From an uncultured Bacteroidota bacterium (GTDB taxonomy: Bacteria > Bacteroidota > Bacteroidia > Chitinophagales > Chitinophagaceae), in contig CALLKA010000149.1 in assembly GCA_938008665.1 (NCBI GenBank), positions 3,051-67,050 on the forward strand: 64,000 nucleotides of DNA, read 5' to 3'. Positions 24,941 through 33,447 of this stretch are shown here, in pieces (within the stretch, counting starts at the first letter, position 1; every line of letters starts with the position of its first letter). The position numbers and the translations under genes were made by a program. Below the pieces are notes generated by a model. It saw nothing but the letters and a program-made list of their open reading frames with translations. It was not told where the DNA came from and searched no databases.

Positions 24941-27202
24941 ATGAAAATAAAATGTATACTAGCTTGCTTGATAATATCATTTCATATACAAAATGTAAGT
25001 GCACAAGTTTTTAATATTTTACCCTATCCAAATAAATTGGAAACCACTACCAAGGGTCAATTTGATTTAAATACTACAATTGAAATTACAAGTGCCATAA
25101 CTGATCCGATGGTAACGCCCACTATTCAATTATTGAAAGAAAACCTAAAGCAATACCGTAAAACATCACCCATTGGAAAAACAAAATTTGAAATCTATCT
25201 AGATAATTCAATCACGAATAAGGAAGGGTATACGCTTAGTGTCGCATCCAATAAAATTATTTTAAAAGGAAATAACGCAATTGGTGTTTTTTATGGTGTT
25301 CAAACATTTTTACAATTAGCAGAACAGTTTAAAAAAACCAAATTAATTCCCGCTGTATTTATTGAGGATGCACCCGCTTTATCCTATAGAGGTTTAATGC
25401 TGGACGTATCAAGACATTTTTTCCCAATTGATTTTGTTAAAAAACTAGTTGATATTATGGCGATGCAAAAGATGAATAATTTGCATATGCATTTAACGGA
25501 TGACCAAGGCTGGCGGATTGAGATTAAAAAGTATCCAAAGCTGACAGAGGTTGGTGGCTATCGCAATGGTACCATTATTGGCAAGTTTCCTGGAGATGGA
25601 AATACCAATCAACGTTATGGTGGGTTTTATACGCAAGCAGAATTGAAGGACTTAGTGCGTTATGCCGCCACTAAATTTATAAATATCGTACCTGAAATAG
25701 AAATGCCAGGGCATGCGAGTGCAGCTATTGCTGCCTATCCTGCTTTAAGTACTTTTGAAAGTGAAAAAAAGGTACAGGAAACCTGGGGTGTTTTTGAGGA
25801 TGTGTTTTCACCTACAGAATATACCTTTAATTTTTTACAGGATGTTTTAGATGAAGTTATGGCCATTTTTCCTTCACCAGTGATACATATTGGTGGGGAT
25901 GAATGTCCAAAGGAAGCATGGAAACGTTCGGCATTTTGTCAGCAATTAATGAAAGAAAAAGGGATCAAGGACGAACATGCTTTACAGAGTTATTTTATTC
26001 AACGAATTGAAAAGTATATAAATTCAAAAGGCAGGCAGATTATTGGTTGGGATGAAATTTTAGAAGGCGGCTTAGCGCCAAATGCAAAAGTAATGAGTTG
26101 GAGAGGGGAAGCCGGCGGTATTGAAGCAGCAAAGCAACATCATGATGTAATCATGACACCAATTGATTATTGTTATTTTAATTTTTATCAATCTACTAAT
26201 CCTAAGGATTCTATCGCTTGGGGTGGATTTTTACCACTTTCAAAAGTGTATAATTATAATCCAATGCCTAAGGGTTTAAATGAATTAGATGCAACTTATA
26301 TTAAAGGAATTCAAGCTAATTTATGGACCGAATATGTTACTAATGTTAAATTAGCGGAGTATATGTTATTTCCTCGCTCTATTGCTTTTGCTGAAGTTGC
26401 TTGGACAAAACAAAAACCAGGGTTTGATCATTTTGTAAAAAGGTTAGTTCCTTATTTAAGTCAATTAAAAGCAAATGACATTCATTATTCTACGCAGTTA
26501 TTTGATATTAAAATTAAGAGCAAATTAAATGCGCAAAAAACCGGTTTTACATTACAAGCGACTGGTGTTGCAAGCCCTGCTGAACTTATTTATGAAATGT
26601 CGGGAAAGCCATTGACAATAAAAAGTCCTAAATTAATTGCCCCATTAACGGTTTCTACATCTGCGACTATTTCCATTGGTGCTTTATTTGAGAATACAGT
26701 AGTTAATGAGGTTCATGCTGAATTCACTATTAATAAAGCTACAACCGCTACCATTTTAAATACATCAACACCCGACCCTGCGTATAATCAATCAGGTGCA
26801 AAAGGTTGGAGTAATGGCATTATCGGAAGCAGTAATCGTTTTAACGATGGGGAATGGTTGGGCTTTAATGGCAAACCCTTTGAAACTGTAATGCAGTTTA
26901 ATAAAACCGAATCATTAAAGAATGTCCAATTACATTTCTTTCAATCAAAAGGCAGTTGGGTGTATTTACCAAAAAGTGTTGAAATATTTAGCTCAATGGA
27001 TGGTGTGAATTTTAGCTTAATTGCAAAACAAGCTAATTTTGAAAAAGTCAAAGATGGCAAGTTTACATTGAATATTGCAACACCAGTTGCACAAGCGAAA
27101 TACTTAAAAATTATTGCACTTCACTTGGATAAAATACCTGCTGGCAATGCTGGCGCAGGCTCACCTGCTTGGTTGTTTATTGACGAAGTGATGGTGAACT
27201 AG
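24941..27202 (+). CDS. GH20 beta-N-acetylhexosaminidase
   Basis: 753 residues with signal peptide (ending FHIQNVSAQ). A GH20b domain covers about 22-140, then the catalytic barrel from YRGLMLDVSRHFFPI (about 150), NLHMHLTDDQGWRIE, EIEMPGHASAA and HIGGDE near 315-319, whose Asp-Glu pair performs substrate-assisted catalysis. WTEYV and AEVAWT near the barrel end are also typical. The last ~140 residues look like a discoidin/F5-8C-type sugar-binding domain. It removes terminal GlcNAc or GalNAc from glycans. Last gene of the PUL, followed by a terminator. Confidence 0.94.
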   Translation: MKIKCILACLIISFHIQNVSAQVFNILPYPNKLETTTKGQFDLNTTIEITSAITDPMVTPTIQLLKENLKQYRKTSPIGKTKFEIYLDNSITNKEGYTLSVASNKIILKGNNAIGVFYGVQTFLQLAEQFKKTKLIPAVFIEDAPALSYRGLMLDVSRHFFPIDFVKKLVDIMAMQKMNNLHMHLTDDQGWRIEIKKYPKLTEVGGYRNGTIIGKFPGDGNTNQRYGGFYTQAELKDLVRYAATKFINIVPEIEMPGHASAAIAAYPALSTFESEKKVQETWGVFEDVFSPTEYTFNFLQDVLDEVMAIFPSPVIHIGGDECPKEAWKRSAFCQQLMKEKGIKDEHALQSYFIQRIEKYINSKGRQIIGWDEILEGGLAPNAKVMSWRGEAGGIEAAKQHHDVIMTPIDYCYFNFYQSTNPKDSIAWGGFLPLSKVYNYNPMPKGLNELDATYIKGIQANLWTEYVTNVKLAEYMLFPRSIAFAEVAWTKQKPGFDHFVKRLVPYLSQLKANDIHYSTQLFDIKIKSKLNAQKTGFTLQATGVASPAELIYEMSGKPLTIKSPKLIAPLTVSTSATISIGALFENTVVNEVHAEFTINKATTATILNTSTPDPAYNQSGAKGWSNGIIGSSNRFNDGEWLGFNGKPFETVMQFNKTESLKNVQLHFFQSKGSWVYLPKSVEIFSSMDGVNFSLIAKQANFEKVKDGKFTLNIATPVAQAKYLKIIALHLDKIPAGNAGAGSPAWLFIDEVMVN

Positions 27203-27251
27203 AATTACCATTTATATATTGAACTTTTTTCGCACAGCACTAATTAAATAA

Positions 27252-27284
27252 AAAAGCCGTCCCGAGTAAATCAGGACGGCTTTT
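27252..27284. terminator. Bidirectional intrinsic terminator (GH20 gene and tRNA-like RNA)
   Basis: GCCGTCC (27256-27262) pairs with GGACGGC (27274-27280), flanked by a six-A run on the left and TTTT on the right. On the minus strand it ends the structured RNA starting near 27455; on the plus strand it ends the GH20 gene. Confidence 0.88.
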
Positions 27285-27290
27285 AAGTTG

Positions 27291-27455
27291 CTGTAGGGGG
27301 AGGGATCGAACCTCCAAATGGCAGTTAGCTATAACACAAAGTTCAGTGGTCGACCCTGGTCGCCTATTGCTAGACGGCTCTATGTTACGTTTATCCCGTG
27401 ATCCCCACCTCCGAGACAAGGAGGCATGTCTGCCAAAAATTTCATCACCCCACAG
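27291..27455 (-). ncRNA. ~165-nt tRNA-like structured RNA of unrecognised class
   Basis: Read on the minus strand, 27454-27448 (UGUGGGG) pairs with 27298-27292 (CCCUACA, one G-U) as a 7-bp acceptor stem. UG follows, then a 3-bp D-like stem (AUG/CAU) whose loop holds the leucine-tRNA-like run UUGGCAGA. Next is an anticodon-like arm CCUCC-UUGUCUC-GGAGG (27424-27408; GUC in anticodon position). About 92 nt of extra sequence come next, and then a perfect T arm GGAGG-UUCGAUC-CCUCC (27315-27299). The 3' end is G then CAA, not CCA. The extra region can form further helices (GUAACAUAG with UUGUGUUAU) and UGGCAG of the D loop can pair with CUGCCA just before the T arm. It has its own promoter and terminator. 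It is not a standard tRNA, and I do not recognise it as tmRNA, SRP, RNase P or 6S RNA. Confidence 0.6.
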
Positions 27456-27509
27456 TATTTAAGAACTATTCATTTGAGTTTTTCTACTTATTTCCCTCAT
27501 TTGATAAAT

Positions 27510-27541
27510 CAAAACTAAAGTATTGGCCTATATGTTGCAAA
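27510..27541 (-). promoter_or_regulatory. Bacteroidota promoter for the tRNA-like RNA
   Basis: On the minus strand TTTG (27541-27538), 20 bp, then TAGTTTTG (27517-27510), an exact match to the -33/-7 pattern. Transcription would start near 27503, about 48 nt before the acceptor-like stem. This is the best promoter in the window by eye. Confidence 0.65.
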
Positions 27542-27612
27542 TATTTTAATCATTTATTTTAAAATATAGAAAATGTTTAATAAATTGCTATTATATTTAA
27601 AAATAGTTAAAA

Positions 27613-28101
27613 ATGGAGCCAAAAAATACCCCAAAATTGAACATTGACAAAAGCTTGGATAAGCTGGATTTGCAAATAATTCAAGCAATGATGGAGGATG
27701 CCGAAGTTTCCTATGCGGATTTAGGTAAACTGTTTTTTGTTTCAGGGGGTACCATTCATGTGCGTATCAAGAAATTAGAGGAGTTGGGCATTGTAAAGGG
27801 TAAACGCTTAGCAGTGGATTTAAAAGTGTTGGGTTACGACATTATCGCCTTTATTGGGATCTACCTTGAAAAAAGTTCCATGTATGATAATGTTGCACAA
27901 GCTTTAAAAAACATACCACAGGTGGTTCGGGTAAATTATACCACCGGTAATTATAGCATGTTTGTTGAAATTGTATGCAAGGATATGCAACAACTTCGAT
28001 TTGTACTTCACGATGAACTTCAAAATATTAAAGGAATTGAGCGCACGGAAACTTTGATCTCATTGGAGGAAAGTTTTTCCCGTAATGTGAAGATTGTTTA
28101 A
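27613..28101 (+). CDS. Lrp/AsnC-family transcriptional regulator
   Basis: 162 residues. An N-terminal helix-turn-helix (LDKLDLQIIQAMMEDAEVSY, then GGTIHVRIKKLEELGIVKG) is followed by an RAM/AsnC ligand-binding domain (IAFIGIYLEK, VVRVNYTTGNYSMFVEIVCKD). Feast/famine regulators usually bind amino acids as octamers. It precedes the molybdenum hydroxylase genes by 34 bp on the same strand and may regulate them; that is inference. Confidence 0.92.
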   Translation: MEPKNTPKLNIDKSLDKLDLQIIQAMMEDAEVSYADLGKLFFVSGGTIHVRIKKLEELGIVKGKRLAVDLKVLGYDIIAFIGIYLEKSSMYDNVAQALKNIPQVVRVNYTTGNYSMFVEIVCKDMQQLRFVLHDELQNIKGIERTETLISLEESFSRNVKIV

Positions 28102-28135
28102 TTTTTCAATTGTAAATTACATCAAATCTTTTTTT

Positions 28136-28741
28136 ATGAAACCTTGTTTTCAAGAGGATGGGCGTCGTAGTTTTTTAAAAAAATCGACGGCCTTGGTTGC
28201 AATGTATTTAACACCCAGTGTTTTTGTTAAAGCATTTGCTGTGGATACGATTGTTCCAATGCCTATACCGAAAGAAAAATTAACGATCACTATTAATGGT
28301 AAAAAACTAAACCTTGAAATTGATGCGAGAACTACTTTGCTCAATTTATTAAGAGAGGAGTTAGCGTTTACAGGTACTAAAAAAGGTTGTGAGATGGGGC
28401 AGTGTGGTGCTTGTACAATTCATATTAATGGTAAGCGTACAAAATCATGTATGCAATTAGCTTTGACTCATCAAAATAATAAAATAACAACCATCGAAGG
28501 ATTGAGTGAAGGTGAAAAGTTACATCCAATGCAAGCCGCGTTTATAAAACACGATGCTTTTCAATGTGGCTATTGCACTTCAGGTCAAATCATGTCAGCC
28601 GTTACTTGTGTTAGAGAAGGTAATGCTAAATCAAGGGCAAGTATTCAAGCTTATATGGATACCAATATTTGCAGATGCGGTGCTTATCAAAACATTGTGG
28701 ATGCGATTGCTGAAGTAGCCAAAACCGGTGTTAAAATTTAA
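28136..28741 (+). CDS. Molybdenum hydroxylase, [2Fe-2S] small subunit with Tat signal
   Basis: 201 residues from the ATG at 28136; an earlier opening at 28094 would overlap the Lrp gene. RRSFLKKS begins a twin-arginine signal ending near SVFVKAFA. The ferredoxin-like cluster is bound by C85, C90 and C93 in CEMGQCGAC plus a later Cys (KSC), and the second cluster by CGYC and CRCG. It passes electrons from the molybdenum site of the large subunit encoded 18 bp downstream. No FAD subunit is present, so the acceptor is probably a cytochrome or quinone, as in isoquinoline-oxidoreductase-type enzymes. Confidence 0.92.
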   Translation: MKPCFQEDGRRSFLKKSTALVAMYLTPSVFVKAFAVDTIVPMPIPKEKLTITINGKKLNLEIDARTTLLNLLREELAFTGTKKGCEMGQCGACTIHINGKRTKSCMQLALTHQNNKITTIEGLSEGEKLHPMQAAFIKHDAFQCGYCTSGQIMSAVTCVREGNAKSRASIQAYMDTNICRCGAYQNIVDAIAEVAKTGVKI

Positions 28742-28759
28742 CCTTATCAATTCAAGAAA

Positions 28760-31000
28760 ATGAAATCAAATAATAATACAATATTCTGGGAAGATGAGCG
28801 CGTGGATGGTGCTGATAAAGTAAATGGAAAAGCAAAATATGCAGCGGAGCATAGTTTACCCAATATGGCATATGCTGTTTTTGTTACAAGTAGCATTGCA
28901 AAAGGTACCATTAAAAATATAGATACTTCCAAAGCATTAGCGATGCCTGGTGTTTTAGATGTGATTTATTATGCCAATTGTCCTAGTGTACTTGGTTATA
29001 TTTCCAATGCTGCTGAACGCCCTAAAAATGCAATGGAGTGGCGCGGTCATAAAGTTTTACATGATAATAAAGTGCGTTTTTTTGGCCAACCCATTGCACT
29101 CGTTGTTGCGGATAGTTTTGAAAGTGCAAATGCAGCTATACGTTTTGTTAAAGCGGAGTATGCGTCTGAAAGTTTTGAAACTAATTTTGATAAAGCAAGA
29201 TTGGATACGAAAAATTTGAAAATAAACAGTAATTATAAACGCGGAACAGAAAAAAAGTTTAAAGAAGCCTTTGCATTTGTTGAATCTGAATTTAATATTC
29301 CTATTGAGGTGCACAATGCAATGGAATTGTTTGCGACTATTGCGCATTGGGAAGGAGAGGATAAGGTTACTTTATATGATAAAACGCAAGGTCCAAAAAG
29401 TACCCAATTTACAGTGTCCAGAACTTTTGGTATTCCAGATAAAAATGTAAGAGTGATTGCTGAAAATGTGGGTGGTGCTTTTGGAAGTGGTTTAAGAAGT
29501 TGGGCCAATGTGCCTGCTGCTTGTATCGCTGCAAAAAAACTAAATCGTCCAGTGAAGTTAGTACTCACACGTCCGCAAATGTTTTCATTGGTTGGTTACC
29601 GACCACAATCTTGGCAAAAATTGGGCATTGGCGCAGATGCTGCTGGTAATTTTGTGGGGATTAGCCATGAAGCCATTACGAATACTTCCAGGTATGAGGA
29701 CTTCAGAGAAGGAATTGTGGATGCTTCAAAATTTTTATACGCGTGTGAAAATGTAGATACTAAATATAACCTACTTCCACTTGATTTGAGTACGCCTGTA
29801 TGGATGCGTGGTCCTGGAGAAGCAAGCGGATGTTTTGCATTAGAGAGTGCGATTGATGAACTTTCTTATAAATTAAAGATGGATCCGATTGAATTAAGAT
29901 TAAAAAATTACACAACAATTAATCCTGAAAATAAATTACCATTCTCTGATATTAATTTAAAAGATTGTTACGCGTATGGTAAAAATAAAATAGGTTGGAA
30001 AAATCGTCCTACTGTTCCTGGTTCCTTAAAGGAAAATGGCATGCTGATTGGTTATGGCATGGCCGTGGGCATTTTTGGTGCAGGCAAGGGTTCCGCGTCA
30101 GTAAGAATAGTTTTAAGTAATGATGGTAAATTATTATTAGAATGTGGCGTAAGTGATATGGGTCCAGGTACGACCACAGCTATGACCATACTTGCTTCAG
30201 AGGCTATGCAAATGCCCATTCAAAAAATTAAATTTAAACTAGGAGACTCTGATTTACCTCCAGGTCCTTCGCAAGGAGGATCAGGTACTACATCAACTGT
30301 GGGATCGGCTGTTGATTTGGCTTGTAAAACATTACAACAAAAATTAAAGGAGATTGCCATTAAATCTGCGCCTTTATTTGCTGGTATGAATGCGGAAGTG
30401 TTGGAGGTTAAAAATGAAATGGTGATTTCAAAAAGCGATGCGAATATAAAAATGGCTATTGTTGATCTATTAAAATTAGCCAATCAAGATAAAATTGATT
30501 TAACCATTACTTCTAATGGTAAAACCGCAGCGCAATTAAAATTCACGAGTAATTCTTTTTCAGCGCATTTTGTAAAATTGGGGGTGAATCCAAAAGATGG
30601 CACGATAAAAATATTACAAGTAGTTACTACAGGTGATGCAGGAAAAATAATTAGTCCTAAAACAGCACGTAGTCAAATGTTGGGCGGGGTAGTAGGCGGT
30701 ATCGGTATGGCACTTTCTGAAAAACTAGAAATTGATCATAAAACTGGACAAATCATCAATGCCAGCTTTGGTGGTTATCACGTGCCACTGCATTCACACA
30801 TTCCACCAACGGATGTTTGGTTTGTAAACAAGCCGGATCATAATATTAATGATATTGGTGCCAAAGGTATTGGTGAAATTGCATTGATTGGTTTAGCGGC
30901 TGCAATTACCAACGCAGTATATAACGCCACCGGGAAAAGGGTGCGCGATCTTCCTATAACACCTGAAAAATTAGGATTTAAAAGCAAGCAATCGTTATAA
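28760..31000 (+). CDS. Molybdenum hydroxylase, molybdopterin-binding large subunit
   Basis: 746 residues, xanthine dehydrogenase/aldehyde oxidase family. The N-terminal domain shows DERVDGADKVNGKAKYA and the molybdopterin regions include NVGGAFGSG, TPVWMRGPGEASG and GGSGTTSTVGSA. The catalytic Glu is near residue 706 in GIGEIALIG. It hydroxylates an aldehyde, purine or N-heterocycle using water; the substrate is not deducible. It has no signal of its own, so it probably travels through Tat with the small subunit. Shorter than the two-domain periplasmic form and with no FAD gene beside it. Confidence 0.9.
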   Translation: MKSNNNTIFWEDERVDGADKVNGKAKYAAEHSLPNMAYAVFVTSSIAKGTIKNIDTSKALAMPGVLDVIYYANCPSVLGYISNAAERPKNAMEWRGHKVLHDNKVRFFGQPIALVVADSFESANAAIRFVKAEYASESFETNFDKARLDTKNLKINSNYKRGTEKKFKEAFAFVESEFNIPIEVHNAMELFATIAHWEGEDKVTLYDKTQGPKSTQFTVSRTFGIPDKNVRVIAENVGGAFGSGLRSWANVPAACIAAKKLNRPVKLVLTRPQMFSLVGYRPQSWQKLGIGADAAGNFVGISHEAITNTSRYEDFREGIVDASKFLYACENVDTKYNLLPLDLSTPVWMRGPGEASGCFALESAIDELSYKLKMDPIELRLKNYTTINPENKLPFSDINLKDCYAYGKNKIGWKNRPTVPGSLKENGMLIGYGMAVGIFGAGKGSASVRIVLSNDGKLLLECGVSDMGPGTTTAMTILASEAMQMPIQKIKFKLGDSDLPPGPSQGGSGTTSTVGSAVDLACKTLQQKLKEIAIKSAPLFAGMNAEVLEVKNEMVISKSDANIKMAIVDLLKLANQDKIDLTITSNGKTAAQLKFTSNSFSAHFVKLGVNPKDGTIKILQVVTTGDAGKIISPKTARSQMLGGVVGGIGMALSEKLEIDHKTGQIINASFGGYHVPLHSHIPPTDVWFVNKPDHNINDIGAKGIGEIALIGLAAAITNAVYNATGKRVRDLPITPEKLGFKSKQSL

Positions 31001-31006
31001 ATTTAA

Positions 31007-32791
31007 TTATAATTTATATCCATCATCTGCTACTAATTGCGCGCAAATACGTCTGCGTGCTTCTTTGCTATTGAATGAATCCACTTTAGTGAATCTTTTT
31101 AAACCAATATTCATCATGCGTAATTCATCGCCTTCTGCAAAACTATTTAAGGCATCCTTACCTGCTTTATTGATTGCATCGGCTGCATCATAAATATAAG
31201 TACGAACAATATCAGCTTGAATGGAAGTAGCCGCTTCACCTTTCATAGCAGTTAATTTTTCTAATCTCAATAAAGCAGATTCAGCATGATAAGTAATGAT
31301 GGACATATCCGCAATATTCATTAATATTTCTTGCTCCTTGTTTAAGGTCATCATTAATTTTTGTACGGCTGCACCTGCCACCATTAAAATACATTTCTTA
31401 AAATTTGCAATGGTTTTTTTCTCTTTTGCAAATGCGCCTTCCTCTTCTGAGCCAAAATCAGGAATACTCATTAATTCTTGTTGCACACTCATCGCTGGCC
31501 CCATTAAATCTAATTTTCCTTTCATGGCGCGTTTCAAAACCATATCCACAGTTAGCAATCTATTGATTTCATTGGTCCCTTCGTAAATACGATTGATACG
31601 ACTATCACGATACGCTTTTGAAATTTGATATTCATCACTGTATCCATTGCCGCCATGTACTTGCACACCTTCATCTACCACATAATCCAACACTTCACTT
31701 CCAAACACTTTTAAAATGGCACACTCAATAGCATATTCTTCTGCAGCACCTAATAAGGATTCAGACAATGTTTTTCCAGAAGCTAATAATAATTGCTCTT
31801 GCTCATCAATATGATGCGATACTCTGTATAATGCTGTTTCACCCACCCACATTCTTATCGCCATTTCAGCTAACTTATGTCGGATAGCACCAAACTTTAC
31901 AATCGGCAATTTAAATTGCTCTCTTGTTTTTGCATATTGAATAGTAACGCTTAATGCGCGTCTTGCACCACCTAAGGTTGCAGCACCTAATTTCAATCGA
32001 CCAATATTTAAAATATTGAATGCGATAATATGTCCTTTACCAATTTCACCTAATACATTTTCAACGGGTACTTTACAATCTTGAAAATATAATTGCACTG
32101 TTGATGAACCCTTAATTCCCATTTTATGTTCCTCAGGTCCTTGCGTAAAACCTTCGGTGCCACGTTCAATAATAAATGCAGTGAAATGTTCTCCATCTAT
32201 TTTTGCAAACACGGTATAAATATCTGCAAAGCCACCATTCGTGATCCAACATTTTTGGCCATTCAAAATATAATGTTTCCCATCGGCAGATAATATTGCA
32301 GTTGTTTTTGCACTCAAGGCATCTGATCCTGCATTGGGTTCCGTTAAACCATAGGAGCCTTTGTATTCACCACTTGCTAATTTTGGCACATACTTTTCTT
32401 TTTGCGCATCCGTACCAAAATATAAAATGGGTAAGGTACCAATACCTGTATGTGCTGCATTTGCTACGGAAAAGGAATACCCGCCGCCTAAATATTCGGC
32501 AACAATGACTGCAGTTACAAAATCTTTTCCAGAGCCACCATATACTTCAGGTACTGTAATACCTAGTAAGCCTTGTTCACCTGCTTTTTCTAATAAAGAG
32601 GGCATTAAGCCTGGTTCTAATTTATCAATACGTTCAACTACAGGTAACACTTCGGTGTCAATGAATTGATTACACATATCTCGTACCATGAGTTGTTCCT
32701 CATTAAACTCCTCAGGAATAAATATATCCTTTGCGTTTACTTCCTTGATAATCCATTCGCCACCTTTGATGACTGATTGTATGGTTTCCAT
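31007..32791 (-). CDS. Acyl-CoA dehydrogenase with C-terminal extension
   Basis: 594 residues, longer than the usual 380-400, as in the Bacteroidota acyl-CoA dehydrogenase group with an extra helical C-terminal domain. Family markers are YGLTEPNAGSDA near residue 150, KCWITNGGFADIYTVFAK near 180 and the C-terminal IYEGTNEINRLL near 415. Here the catalytic base region lies in DEGVQVHGGNGYSDEY. It oxidises a fatty acyl-CoA with FAD. It is 88 bp downstream of a MarR-type gene on the same strand, which probably controls it in response to acyl-CoA or aromatic compounds. Confidence 0.93.
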   Translation of the reverse strand: METIQSVIKGGEWIIKEVNAKDIFIPEEFNEEQLMVRDMCNQFIDTEVLPVVERIDKLEPGLMPSLLEKAGEQGLLGITVPEVYGGSGKDFVTAVIVAEYLGGGYSFSVANAAHTGIGTLPILYFGTDAQKEKYVPKLASGEYKGSYGLTEPNAGSDALSAKTTAILSADGKHYILNGQKCWITNGGFADIYTVFAKIDGEHFTAFIIERGTEGFTQGPEEHKMGIKGSSTVQLYFQDCKVPVENVLGEIGKGHIIAFNILNIGRLKLGAATLGGARRALSVTIQYAKTREQFKLPIVKFGAIRHKLAEMAIRMWVGETALYRVSHHIDEQEQLLLASGKTLSESLLGAAEEYAIECAILKVFGSEVLDYVVDEGVQVHGGNGYSDEYQISKAYRDSRINRIYEGTNEINRLLTVDMVLKRAMKGKLDLMGPAMSVQQELMSIPDFGSEEEGAFAKEKKTIANFKKCILMVAGAAVQKLMMTLNKEQEILMNIADMSIITYHAESALLRLEKLTAMKGEAATSIQADIVRTYIYDAADAINKAGKDALNSFAEGDELRMMNIGLKRFTKVDSFNSKEARRRICAQLVADDGYKL

Positions 32792-32879
32792 AAAAATTTA
32801 TTTATAAGTTATTTTTTTACTCTTTTTTATTGCTACGCGTCAATATATTTTAATGCTATTATTTAATATCAGCACTTAT

Positions 32880-33335
32880 TTATACCAAATCTTTATTGGT
32901 TAAATTATCATACACGCGTTGTAAAACATTTTTTACTACTTCAATTTCTTCCTTTGAAATATTTTGTAATGACTCATTCATTGTCTTATTCGCCAACTCA
33001 TAAGTGATTTGCTGTAATGGCTTTGCAGTGTCCGTTAAATAAACCAAATTAATACGTCGATCATCTTTGGATGCAATACGTGTTACTAATTCTTGTTTTT
33101 CTAAATTATCAATGAGGCGGGTAGTACTTGCTTTGTCTCTAAAAGTTCGGTTGCCTAGTTCAAGTTGACTAAGGCCATCTTCCTTCCATAAATGATATAA
33201 TACGGACCATTGTTCAATGGTGATTTCTAATCCTGCATTGCGGAAATTTTTTTGAAGACGTCGGGCAACTGCGGTGGTTGCCATGCCATTAATGACACTG
33301 TAAAGTTCGCCGCGTTTGAATTGGTTGTTTGACAT
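32880..33335 (-). CDS. MarR-family transcriptional regulator
   Basis: 151 residues from the ATG at 33335 (MSNNQFKRGEL); a longer frame from 33368 would run over the operator. The winged helix is visible as TIEQWSVLYHLWKEDG, LSQLELGNRTFRDKASTTRLIDNLEKQELVTR and the wing DDRRINLVYLT. A palindrome a few bases upstream of its start suggests autorepression. It leads into the acyl-CoA dehydrogenase gene. Confidence 0.92.
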   Translation of the reverse strand: MSNNQFKRGELYSVINGMATTAVARRLQKNFRNAGLEITIEQWSVLYHLWKEDGLSQLELGNRTFRDKASTTRLIDNLEKQELVTRIASKDDRRINLVYLTDTAKPLQQITYELANKTMNESLQNISKEEIEVVKNVLQRVYDNLTNKDLV

Positions 33336-33339
33336 ATAG

Positions 33340-33355
33340 TTAGTTATGCAACTAA
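33340..33355. promoter_or_regulatory. Palindromic operator candidate for the MarR regulator
   Basis: TTAGTT-ATGC-AACTAA: perfect 6-bp arms around a 4-bp centre, 5 bp from the start codon of the MarR gene. The size and symmetry match MarR-dimer half-site spacing. It would block transcription of the marR/acyl-CoA dehydrogenase unit. Confidence 0.6.
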
Positions 33356-33447
33356 TATAAAAGTACAACCTTTTTTAATGATTTTGGGCAATTTTTGGGT
33401 CATTTTGACCAAAAAAGGGGGATTTTGGGTTTCCTTGAAATGGGCGC

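Noticed and set aside
27285..27457. tmRNA (ssrA)
   Set aside because: The ends are tRNA-like, but the RNA is less than half the usual length, has no recognisable tag reading frame or resume codon, and lacks the GGGGCUG-type 5' end.
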